This document shows positions 18,073 through 24,695 of a stretch of DNA of 37,819 nt, one piece after another. The stretch spans positions 288-38,106 of the forward strand of contig DIKB01000080.1 of assembly GCA_002421445.1 (NCBI GenBank). The letters are read 5' to 3'. Position 1 is the stretch's first letter; the number at the start of each line of letters is the position of its first letter. Under the pieces are notes generated by a model, which searched no databases, was not told the DNA's origin, and saw only the letters and a list, made by a program, of their open reading frames with translations. The stretch is from Dehalococcoidia bacterium UBA5629 (GTDB taxonomy: Bacteria; Chloroflexota; Dehalococcoidia; GIF9; UBA5629). A program made the position numbers and the translations under genes.

Positions 18073-18717
18073 TTAAATAAACAAATCTTTGTTTTCGTGC
18101 CGCAACTTTGCGCGTCTTCGAATAATAACGAGTCGTATGATCCAGATAATAATGATGGTGGCGACGAGAAAGACGACGACCTGCCAGAGCGCCGGGGTAA
18201 AACCAAAGTAATGGAAACCGCTGTTCATGATAAATCCGAGGATTATCAATGCTCCATCGAAAATGAGAGATGATAGCACGACTCCGATTAGAAAATGTCC
18301 GTATCGCAGCTTTATACCTCCTGCAGCCATTGAAGTGAGAGTCATCAATCCTGATATACGTGGAATGGCGATGGCAAACGCTGCTTCACTTACGATTCTT
18401 GCTTCAATATTTACCAGATGTTCTTTGATTTTCTTAAACCGTTTTGACAGCCAGTTAATCGTCGCATTTCCCAGTAAACGTGTAAACCAGTAGACTGCGG
18501 CAGAACCGGCAAGTCGCCCCAGAAAAATCGCTAATAAAGTATAAAGCACCTGGACAGATGGACCGTTCTGATAGCTCGATAGGAATAATATCCCATCCAG
18601 TATGAATGGGAACGGGACGCCCATCTCTGTAAACATGGTTATCAAAAACAATCCTCCCAGAGCCGGGATGTTCAGGATTGTCAGGATTGTTGTTAGCGCT
18701 TGATTAAACCACTCCAT
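18073..18717 (-). CDS. DedA-family (VTT domain) membrane protein
   Basis: The protein has 214 residues and about five hydrophobic segments. The SNARE-associated/VTT domain spans about 25-170. The features seen are an early FTEMGVPFPFILDG reentrant-type loop, the polar RLAGSAAVYWFTRLLG segment and AIPRISGLMTLTSMAAGG, corresponding to the conserved 'R-x-x-P..R..aG' region. The C-terminus is a basic cytoplasmic tail (RRRAKLRHENK). DedA proteins are now linked to transport or flipping of phospholipids and undecaprenyl phosphate. Which lipid this one handles cannot be told. The upstream neighbour isoprenoid genes run the same way but 118 bases separate it from dxr. Confidence 0.85.
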   Translation of the reverse strand: MEWFNQALTTILTILNIPALGGLFLITMFTEMGVPFPFILDGILFLSSYQNGPSVQVLYTLLAIFLGRLAGSAAVYWFTRLLGNATINWLSKRFKKIKEHLVNIEARIVSEAAFAIAIPRISGLMTLTSMAAGGIKLRYGHFLIGVVLSSLIFDGALIILGFIMNSGFHYFGFTPALWQVVVFLVATIIIIWIIRLVIIRRRAKLRHENKDLFI

Positions 18718-18953
18718 TTTATGCGCACCGATTATACCATGTCATTACATGCTCTCTCTACTATTCATAATCGAATGTTGTATGCAAAGTTTGGTGTTCT
18801 TTTGTTAGGTTTTACCATGTTGACGGCAGCAGAAATTACCCGAGATCTTTGTCAATGGCGCCGCTGAAAATTTGTGTATTATTATTGTGGTAGTATAATT
18901 GGCTCCGATTATAGTAATTCATTTTTATCACTAACGTCAGGTTTAAACCCCGC
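18718..18953. other. Divergent intergenic region between the DedA gene and the MFS gene
   Basis: This 236-base AT-rich region separates two divergent genes. A candidate promoter for the MFS gene is described separately. No RNA gene or repeat was recognised. Confidence 0.5.
18872..18899 (+). promoter_or_regulatory. Candidate sigma-70 type promoter for the MFS gene
   Basis: A perfect TATAAT (18894-18899) lies 16 bp after a weaker TTGTGT (18872-18877). The start codon is 54 bases downstream of the -10 box. Prediction by pattern only. Confidence 0.4.
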
Positions 18954-20177
18954 ATGATCAATTTTAAATCATCACGCCCTCAAAAAATATTCGGTCTGCA
19001 CCCAAATATATTCCTTCTGGGACTGGTAAGCCTGCTTACCGATGTGAGCAGCGAGATGATTTTTACCTTACTGCCGTTGTTTCTTGCCAATGTGCTGGCT
19101 GCTGCGCCGGTGATAATCGGTCTCATAACCGGCATATCTGATGGCGTTGCTTCCGTTATGAAGTTTTTCAGCGGATGGATCAGCGATAAAGTTGGAAAGC
19201 GGAAATGGCTTGCGTTCATCGGCTACGGGCTCTCTAATTTCATTAAACCGATCATGTATTTTGCTTCGAGTTGGGGAGTTGTCTTCGGTGTGCGATTTAC
19301 TGACAGGTTTGGCAAGGGCATTCGTACCGCGCCTCGCGATGCGTTGATTGCTGACTCTCTGACATCTTCAGAGAGGGGTAAAGGCTTCGGATTACATCAG
19401 GCGATGGATACCAGCGGCGCTGCAATCGGTCTGCTGCTGGCAGCTGTTATCATCTTTTTCCTGCAGCAAAATGCACTGGACCTCGCGAAAAATACCTATC
19501 AGTGGCTGGTTCTGATCGGGGTTATTCCCGGCCTGCTGGCTTTGATGGTTTTCCCCTTCATTCGAGAGAAGAGACATGAGGCTGCGAAGCAAGCTACAGT
19601 TTCTCAAACTGCCAAAAACGATCTGGATAGACGCTTTATTATCTTTCTGGGCATCATGTTTCTGTTCACTCTCGGTAATTCGAGCGATGCTTTTCTTATT
19701 TTACGTGCTCAGAATCTGGGCAGCTGCGTGCTGGATATTGCGCTTATGCTGCTCGCGTTTAATCTCGTTTATGCCGCTGTATCACTGCCTGCAGGCTTGC
19801 TCTCGGACAAGATCGGGCGTCGAAGAGTACTGGTGCTGGGATGGCTGATATATGGTCTCGTCTATGCGGGATTTGCTGCGGCATCGGCAATATGGCAGGT
19901 ATGGTTGTTATTTGCCCTCTATGGTGTTTATTACGGTTTATCGGAAGGTGTTGCCCGTGCCTTTATCGCTGACCTGATACCGGAGGGTCGGCGAGGCACT
20001 GCGTATGGTGTTTTCCATGGTGTGGTAGGAGTAACACTGCTGCCTGCCGGGCTGATTGCCGGATGGCTCTGGGAATCGGTTAGCCCGGCAACGACATTCT
20101 ATTTTGGCGCCGTGGTTTCATTTCTGGCGATGATAGGTCTTTTGTGTCTGGTTAAGGAACGATCTACTTCAGCGTAA
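18954..20177 (+). CDS. Major facilitator superfamily transporter
   Basis: Twelve-helix membrane transporter of 407 residues. The two MFS halves are clear. The loop 2-3 signature is GWISDKVGKRKW in the first half and LPAGLLSDKIGRRRVL in the second. A long helix with RFGKGIRTAPRDALIADS in the first half is typical of a bacterial MFS subgroup annotated only as transporters. The substrate cannot be assigned. The ribosome binding site is poor (AGGTTTAAACCCC). Its 3' end overlaps the convergent panC by 14 bases, so the two transcripts are antisense to each other there. Confidence 0.88.
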   Translation: MINFKSSRPQKIFGLHPNIFLLGLVSLLTDVSSEMIFTLLPLFLANVLAAAPVIIGLITGISDGVASVMKFFSGWISDKVGKRKWLAFIGYGLSNFIKPIMYFASSWGVVFGVRFTDRFGKGIRTAPRDALIADSLTSSERGKGFGLHQAMDTSGAAIGLLLAAVIIFFLQQNALDLAKNTYQWLVLIGVIPGLLALMVFPFIREKRHEAAKQATVSQTAKNDLDRRFIIFLGIMFLFTLGNSSDAFLILRAQNLGSCVLDIALMLLAFNLVYAAVSLPAGLLSDKIGRRRVLVLGWLIYGLVYAGFAAASAIWQVWLLFALYGVYYGLSEGVARAFIADLIPEGRRGTAYGVFHGVVGVTLLPAGLIAGWLWESVSPATTFYFGAVVSFLAMIGLLCLVKERSTSA

Positions 20178-21009
20178 TATTATCGATGAGCCTTGTTTTT
20201 CCCACTTTTACGGCGAGAGAGACAAGCGCCGGTGTATCGATGGTATTCAACTCGTGAAGTGTCTCGTCATCCGCAATACTGACATATTCGATCTTCGCCA
20301 GCGGTTCTTTATTGATTAGCTCGGTCATTTTGCCCCGGATGATATCAGCGTCTCGCTCTCCTTTTTGCCACAGGTTCTGGGCGAGCATGAGAGATTGGGA
20401 TAAGACGGTCGCTGCCTTACGCTCATGAGGATTGAGATAGGTATTGCGGCTGCTCATGGCGAGGCCGTCAGGTTCACGGATTGTCGCGCAGACGATGACA
20501 TCGAGATTCATATTGAGGTCTTTGACCATTTTCTGGAGCACTTTTGCCTGCTGCGCGTCTTTTTGCCCGAAATACGCACGGGTCGGCTCGACAATATTGA
20601 ACAGCTTGGCTACCACCGTGCTGACCCCTTTGAAATGTCCCGGCCGACACTGTCCTTCAAGAGGTTCGGTGATGCCGTCAACGATTACCCACGTATTGTA
20701 CTTTGGTGGATACATCTCTTCGGCGTTTTCGGGGATAAAGACGACGTCCGTGGTGTCTTTGAGCAACGCAAGGTCGCGGTCGATATCGCGGGGATATGTT
20801 TTGAAATCCTCTTTAGGTCCGAACTGTGTCGGATTGACGAAAATGCTGGCGACAACATGATCATTTTCTTTCCTGGCCTGTCTGGTGAGAGAGATATGTC
20901 CTTCGTGCAGGTATCCCATTGTCGGCACAAAGCCGACCGAGCCTCGCATCTCGCGTCGCAGTGATTTCATTTCAGCGATCGTTCCGGCTATCTTTATCTT
21001 GCTGCTCAT
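20164..21009 (-). CDS. panC: Pantothenate synthetase (pantoate--beta-alanine ligase)
   Basis: Joins pantoate and beta-alanine with ATP to give pantothenate, the last step of vitamin B5 synthesis. The protein has 281 residues. The ATP-binding HIGH-like motif is HEGH in VPTMGYLHEGHISL, and the KMSKS-like motif is AMSSRN. The pantoate-binding FVNPTQFGPKEDF is intact, as is YFGQKDAQQ. The ATG overlaps the panB stop by 1 base. It is the last gene of the operon DUF2520-panD-panB-panC. Confidence 0.96.
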   Translation of the reverse strand: MSSKIKIAGTIAEMKSLRREMRGSVGFVPTMGYLHEGHISLTRQARKENDHVVASIFVNPTQFGPKEDFKTYPRDIDRDLALLKDTTDVVFIPENAEEMYPPKYNTWVIVDGITEPLEGQCRPGHFKGVSTVVAKLFNIVEPTRAYFGQKDAQQAKVLQKMVKDLNMNLDVIVCATIREPDGLAMSSRNTYLNPHERKAATVLSQSLMLAQNLWQKGERDADIIRGKMTELINKEPLAKIEYVSIADDETLHELNTIDTPALVSLAVKVGKTRLIDNITLK

Positions 21010-21845
21010 TATTTCAGTCCTGCGAGAAGGCTTTCATCCATGCTGGAGCTGTTCTGCGCCGTGGGGAATACGCCCTCTTTTACCTCTTTGGCATAATCAC
21101 TGACCGCCGATTTAATAGTGTCGGCGAGTTTTGCGTACTGTTTGGCATGTTTCGGCACAAAATCGGTGAACATACCGAGAATGTCACTAACCACCTGAAC
21201 CTGTCCATCGCAGTACGGTCCGGCGCCGATGCCGATTGTGGGGACACTGATTTTTTGAGAGATGAGTTTTGCCAGTGGAGCGGGCACTACTTCAAGGACA
21301 ACGGCAAAGGCTCCGGCCTGCTCAAGGGCTATGGCATCTTTCAACAGACGCTCTGCTGCTGCCGTCGTTTTCCCCTGCAATTTGTAGCCGCCCAGTTGAT
21401 GTATAGATTGGGGGGTAAGCCCGAGGTGTCCCATGACCGGGATGCCGCAACTGACGATCTTGTGGATTGTTTCCGCCATGAATTCGCCGCCTTCAAGCTT
21501 AACTGCCTGCGCTCCGGCCTCCTGAATAAATCGGGCGGCGTTGTGCATAGCCTCGCCCAGGCTTGCGTGATAGGTCATAAATGGCATATCGGCGACGACG
21601 AGAGCCTGTTTTGTGCCTCGTGCCACTGCCTTTGTGTGATGAATCATGTCATCCATCGTTACCGGAATCGTGGAGTCGTAGCCCAATACAACCATACCAA
21701 GGCTATCTCCCACCAGTATGATGGGTATGCCGGCTTCATCAATGATCTTTGCCGTGGGATAGTCATATGCGGTGAGTACGACTACTTTCTCTCCGGCGCG
21801 CTTCATGTCTTTGATCTGATTGATTGTCACCCGCTCGCTTGCCAC
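21009..21845 (-). CDS. panB: 3-methyl-2-oxobutanoate hydroxymethyltransferase
   Basis: Adds a hydroxymethyl group from methylene-tetrahydrofolate to ketoisovalerate, giving ketopantoate. From the chosen GTG the protein has 278 residues, the usual size. The frame stays open 34 codons further upstream, but that part overlaps panD, and the GTG is preceded at proper distance by a strong SD (AAGGAGGA), so the short form is preferred. Family motifs are LTAYDYPTAKIIDEAGI, ILVGDSLGMVVLGYDSTIPVTMDDMI with the metal-binding Asp, and KLEGG. It is 10 bases from panD and overlaps panC. Confidence 0.95.
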   Translation of the reverse strand: MASERVTINQIKDMKRAGEKVVVLTAYDYPTAKIIDEAGIPIILVGDSLGMVVLGYDSTIPVTMDDMIHHTKAVARGTKQALVVADMPFMTYHASLGEAMHNAARFIQEAGAQAVKLEGGEFMAETIHKIVSCGIPVMGHLGLTPQSIHQLGGYKLQGKTTAAAERLLKDAIALEQAGAFAVVLEVVPAPLAKLISQKISVPTIGIGAGPYCDGQVQVVSDILGMFTDFVPKHAKQYAKLADTIKSAVSDYAKEVKEGVFPTAQNSSSMDESLLAGLK

Positions 21846-21855
21846 AGCGTCCTCC

Positions 21856-22257
21856 TTATACCTTTGACAGCAATTCAGTCGTCCAGTCTTTCTCTGTCGG
21901 GACTCCGTTGGTCTGAGCAATGCGATTCTGTGCATCGACGTACACAAGTCGCGGGTGATAATCCTTCGTCTTTTCCTCCGGAACCTGATGGTAGGTAAGG
22001 ATGATCACAACATCGCCTTTATCCGCCAAACGCGCTGCAGCACCGTTAAGGCAGATGACACCGGAATCCCTTTCGCCTTCGATTGCGTATGTAGTGAATC
22101 TGGCTGCGTTGTTCACGTTGAGCACTTCCACCTGTTCATACGGCAGGATGTCGGCAGCTTCCATCAGCCCTTTATCGATGGAGATGCTGCCTTCGTAATC
22201 GATATTGCTCTGCGTTACCCGTGCCCTGTGGAGTTTGCTCTTCAACATTGTTCTCAT
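21856..22257 (-). CDS. panD: Aspartate 1-decarboxylase (pyruvoyl enzyme)
   Basis: Makes beta-alanine from aspartate for pantothenate synthesis. The proenzyme has 133 residues and self-cleaves between Gly23 and Ser24 in YEGS, the serine becoming the pyruvoyl cofactor. The N-terminal MLKSKLHRARVTQ and the mid-protein GVICLNGAAARL match the family. An SD (GGAGAAAACG) precedes the ATG. It is the second gene in the operon. The first ATG and the one three codons later are both possible starts. Confidence 0.96.
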   Translation of the reverse strand: MRTMLKSKLHRARVTQSNIDYEGSISIDKGLMEAADILPYEQVEVLNVNNAARFTTYAIEGERDSGVICLNGAAARLADKGDVVIILTYHQVPEEKTKDYHPRLVYVDAQNRIAQTNGVPTEKDWTTELLSKV

Positions 22258-22270
22258 CGTTTTCTCCTGG

Positions 22271-23134
22271 TTAGCTTAATATGGCCTGCAAGTCCGATAT
22301 TTGTCGTGTATCGATTTTTCCCTTGGCAAGTGCGATAGGTAGAGTCTGTCTACCCAGTTCTTTATAAATAGTAAAAGCTGCCGGCACCTGCGTTCGCAGT
22401 GCGTCCAGATGTTTTTTGATAGTACCGCTATCTCCTCGTGCGATCGGTCCGGTCAGACAATCAGGGAGTCCGACTGTTTCGATGTTATGCAATGTCCCTT
22501 TTATCAGAGGAGCGAGCGCTTTAATAGCCTGCTCCTGTGGGACGCCGAATGTTTGCCACAGGTCTGTGGCCAGTTTTACCAGCGTAACGAAATAATTTGA
22601 GGCGAAGACGGCCGCGGCATGATACAGCACTTTATCTCCCGGCTTCAGGATTATCCAGTTACCTTCGAGATCGTTAGCCATATCTTTCAGTATGCTGAGC
22701 AGTCCATTCTGCGCTTCTATGCCGAATGTCGATCCGGGCAGATTATCGATGGCATGCTCGATGCTGGCAAAGGTCTGTAAGGGGTGAAAGCAGCCGGTAT
22801 GTCCTCCGCTGGTTTCTGCATGTTTGAGGATATCGATTGAATGTACGCCACTGCAATGGACGACGTATTGACCGTCATGCCATTTTATTTCAGAAGCGAT
22901 TTTAGCGATGACGTCATCCGGTGTCGTGATAAAGGTGAGCTGAGTTTTATCGGCTACTTCCTGTGCGGTGTGATATGCGTTGCAGCCTGGTATTCTCGCT
23001 GCCAGCTTTTGTGCGGATGAGAAGCTCCGGCTGGAGGCGGCGACGACTTCATAACCCCTCTGGCTTAGCCTGACAGCCAGAGCGGTCCCTGTGGTTCCTG
23101 CACCTATGAAACCAATCTTGAGCATTTTCCTCAC
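22271..23134 (-). CDS. Rossmann-fold / DUF2520 dehydrogenase, candidate ketopantoate reductase
   Basis: The protein has 287 residues. The N-terminal nucleotide-binding fold has GFIGAGTTGTALAVRL (about 8-23), and the loop after strand 2 ends in ASSRSFSSAQKL, which suggests NADP. The C-terminal helical DUF2520 half starts at about 150 (GIEAQNGLL) and contains YHAAAVFASNYFVTLVKLA and LTGPIARGD, the family's probable active-site region. It is the first gene of the panD-panB-panC operon, 13 bases ahead of panD. No panE-like gene is present in the window. The reduction of ketopantoate to pantoate is therefore the one step of the pathway not otherwise covered, and this oxidoreductase is the obvious candidate. 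PanG of Francisella and Enterococcus is a precedent for a non-PanE reductase. Whether this protein is a PanG homologue was not tested. Confidence 0.85.
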   Translation of the reverse strand: MRKMLKIGFIGAGTTGTALAVRLSQRGYEVVAASSRSFSSAQKLAARIPGCNAYHTAQEVADKTQLTFITTPDDVIAKIASEIKWHDGQYVVHCSGVHSIDILKHAETSGGHTGCFHPLQTFASIEHAIDNLPGSTFGIEAQNGLLSILKDMANDLEGNWIILKPGDKVLYHAAAVFASNYFVTLVKLATDLWQTFGVPQEQAIKALAPLIKGTLHNIETVGLPDCLTGPIARGDSGTIKKHLDALRTQVPAAFTIYKELGRQTLPIALAKGKIDTRQISDLQAILS

Positions 23135-23160
23135 TCCGAAAGCCTTCCTTTATTCCAATA

Positions 23161-23195
23161 AAAAAGCCTTCTCATTATCCCCGAGAAGGCTTTTT
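23161..23195 (-). terminator. Intrinsic terminator in the pantothenate operon leader
   Basis: A 13-bp perfect stem (23161-23173 with 23183-23195) around a 9-base loop is followed on the minus strand by a run of T. It lies between the pan-motif hairpin and the first gene, 27 bases before its ATG. This places it as the switchable terminator of an attenuation-type leader, and it could also end read-through from the flavodoxin gene. Confidence 0.85.
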
Positions 23196-23218
23196 ACATG
23201 CGCTAATACAACCCCGTC

Positions 23219-23293
23219 TCGGTCTTTCCGATCCAAGCGGATACTATTTAATTGATTTACAACCGGCTCACCGCTTCTTACGAAGTCGATGGC
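23219..23293 (-). promoter_or_regulatory. pan RNA motif (candidate pantothenate-linked riboswitch)
   Basis: Read on the minus strand, 23293-23266 folds as a hairpin with a GTAA tetraloop closed by CTTC/GAAG. One adenine is bulged on the 5' side (after ATCG) and one on the 3' side (after CGGTG). Two bulged adenines in a single stem are the hallmark of the pan motif, a conserved RNA reported upstream of pantothenate genes in Chloroflexi, Firmicutes and Proteobacteria. A second short hairpin (TCGG-AAAGA-CCGA, 23219-23231) follows; pan motifs often come in pairs, but this second element does not show the two bulges clearly. Position, hairpin form and downstream genes all agree. Confidence 0.8.
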
Positions 23294-23303
23294 TTACGAC
23301 ATA

Positions 23304-23332
23304 ATGCTAGTGCATTCTAAAAGTTTTGTCAA
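23304..23332 (-). promoter_or_regulatory. Promoter of the pantothenate operon
   Basis: On the minus strand a consensus TTGACA (23332-23327) is 17 bp from TAGCAT (23309-23304). Transcription would start just before the pan motif, giving a leader of about 160 bases with the motif and the terminator. Confidence 0.7.
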
Positions 23333-23412
23333 AAACGGGTGGAACCGAGTTTAGCCAGATATAACGACGGACACTTCCTTTTACAATTTTCAGTGAATAA
23401 ATTGAAGTCAAG

Positions 23413-23853
23413 CTATCGAGTAATTTCCTTTGCCCAACTGGCTGCTCTTTCGATCTCTCCTTCTTTTAGCGGACCTTCTTTGCCTTTGACAAAGAAAGCT
23501 GCGGGGGGAGAAATGAGCGTAGCTCCTTTTACTTTCAGGCTTTCGGCGATTTTCCCGGCGGCATAGCCGAACACTCCGACCCATTTGGTCGATAGCCTGG
23601 TATCGAACGCAGCTACTTTGATACCTTTAATAGCCGCCTCTGATATACCGCTAAGAAATTCTTGAATAGCCGGTGTCGGCCTGCCCCCATAGGTCGGAGA
23701 GCCGATGATGAGCATGTCCAAAGATTCTAATCTGGAAGGGTTTGCTTCACCGACACGGAGCACTTGAACATCGCCGGTAATAGCACTGCCGATAGCCCTG
23801 GCAATTTTCTCTGTATTCCCGTAGCCCGAGTCGTAGACTATTAGAGCTTTCAT
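23413..23853 (-). CDS. Flavodoxin-family protein
   Basis: Small FMN-binding electron carrier of 146 residues. The FMN phosphate loop is YDSGYGNTEKIA (residues 7-18), with the further FMN loops GSPTYGGRPTPA (about 51-62) and FDTRLSTKW. The usual 'T/S-x-T-G-x-T' reads DSGYGNT, as in a group of short flavodoxin-like proteins rather than classical flavodoxin. A strong SD (GGAGGTGA) precedes the ATG. Possible roles are supplying electrons to enzymes such as IspG or acting as a flavodoxin-like quinone or stress protein. Context does not decide. Confidence 0.88.
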   Translation of the reverse strand: MKALIVYDSGYGNTEKIARAIGSAITGDVQVLRVGEANPSRLESLDMLIIGSPTYGGRPTPAIQEFLSGISEAAIKGIKVAAFDTRLSTKWVGVFGYAAGKIAESLKVKGATLISPPAAFFVKGKEGPLKEGEIERAASWAKEITR

Positions 23854-23902
23854 CAGTCACCTCCGATATAATATACAATACCTATTGAAACTAATAAAAC
23901 TG

Positions 23903-23960
23903 TTGACACTAATAGTGTCGTGTCATTATACTTAAATCGTATGTAGGATATCATGATATC
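23903..23960 (+). promoter_or_regulatory. Candidate hicBA promoter with two palindromic operator-like sites
   Basis: TTGACA (23903-23908) is 18 bp from TATACT (23927-23932). A 15-bp perfect palindrome GACACTAATAGTGTC (23905-23919) covers the -35/spacer region, and a second perfect palindrome GATATCATGATATC (23947-23960) lies just after the expected start of transcription. Both are well placed for a dimeric repressor. The region is also the upstream region of the divergent flavodoxin gene, so either direction may be regulated. Confidence 0.5.
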
Positions 23961-24096
23961 TTATCATAGAAAACTGATTTACAGAGGAATATTCTATGAT
24001 GGAGTTATCCGTTGAAATTCGCAGATATAGTTAAAGCTTATATCGAGAGAGGCATGTAGGAAAGATGGTGTCACTGATAAACTTTGGAGCATGAAA

Positions 24097-24390
24097 ATGA
24101 ACAACGATCTTGAATTCAGAATAGAGATAGAATATGAACAGGATGGTGAAGGGTACCATGCATATTGTCCTGCTTTAAAAGGATTGCATGCATCCGGTGA
24201 TACCAAAGAAGAAGCAGTTGACAATGCTTGCGAATTGGCTCGTTTATATATTAGCTCCCTCATAAAGCACAAAGAGCCTATCCCCATTGGCATTAAAATG
24301 GAAAAATCTGGCACAAAAGATAGCAATATTGAGCATAAAGGCAAGTCCGGTTGTGTTTCCAGGGAGTTATTAGTAGGTTCAGTTGCGTGA
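24097..24390 (+). CDS. hicB: HicB-family antitoxin
   Basis: Antitoxin of a type II toxin-antitoxin pair. The protein has 97 residues from the second ATG, which is 7 bases after a GGAG; the ATG 6 bases earlier is only one base from that SD. The HicB fold (partial RNase H-like) is seen in the pattern FRIEIEYEQDGEGYHAYCPALKGLHASGDTKEEA, followed by the helix DNACELARLYISSLI and KHKEPIPIG. The C-terminal tail is short and has no obvious helix-turn-helix, so DNA binding by this protein is unclear. The hicA start overlaps its stop codon. Confidence 0.88.
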   Translation: MNNDLEFRIEIEYEQDGEGYHAYCPALKGLHASGDTKEEAVDNACELARLYISSLIKHKEPIPIGIKMEKSGTKDSNIEHKGKSGCVSRELLVGSVA

Positions 24391-24641
24391 ATTATCCTGG
24401 AAACATATGGAAACAACTCAAGAATATTTCTGCCGATGATTTAATAGCGGCGCTTCAGAAAGATGGATTTATTCCTGATTTAAGTAGCGGTTCAAGGCGA
24501 GTGTACAGGCATAGTGACGGCAGAAGAATCGCAATAGATTATCATCCCCAAAAGACCTTTGGCCCCAACTTGTTAAAGGCGTTATTGGATGATGCAAGTT
24601 GGAAAGAGTCCGATCTCAAAAGATTGAAATTAGTGAAATAA
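24387..24641 (+). CDS. hicA: HicA-family toxin, variant lacking the usual catalytic histidine
   Basis: mRNA interferase-type toxin of the dsRBD-like HicA/YcfA family. From the GTG overlapping the hicB stop (GTGA) the protein has 84 residues. The frame is open further upstream, but that part lies within hicB. The family pattern is ADDLIAALQKDGF, GSRRVYRHSDGRRIAID, YHPQKTFGPNLLKALLDDA. In typical HicA proteins the residue after GS is the catalytic His (GSH). Here it is Arg37. His42 and His54 remain, so activity is not excluded. The order hicB-hicA is the reverse of E. coli but common in other bacteria. Confidence 0.82.
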   Translation: MNYPGNIWKQLKNISADDLIAALQKDGFIPDLSSGSRRVYRHSDGRRIAIDYHPQKTFGPNLLKALLDDASWKESDLKRLKLVK

Positions 24642-24695
24642 TCCAATATGTTAAGTTCAGGAGTCGGTTGCTGATAGGGAGGGCTTATTGTACCT

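Noticed and set aside
21846..21947. N-terminal extension of PanB by 34 residues
   Set aside because: The extension overlaps panD and has no family similarity; the GTG at 21845 has a strong SD at the right distance.
20919..21998. A 359-codon open frame on the plus strand across panC, panB and panD
   Set aside because: It is antisense to three well-recognised genes, its product has no family-like pattern, and no SD or promoter precedes it.
23994..24096. A short reading frame with SD before hicB (starting ATGATGGAG), possibly the remnant of a small antitoxin
   Set aside because: It stops after 12 codons, and the open stretch after the stop (SLYRERHVGK) is only faintly like UPF0175 proteins. 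Too short to support a gene or pseudogene call.
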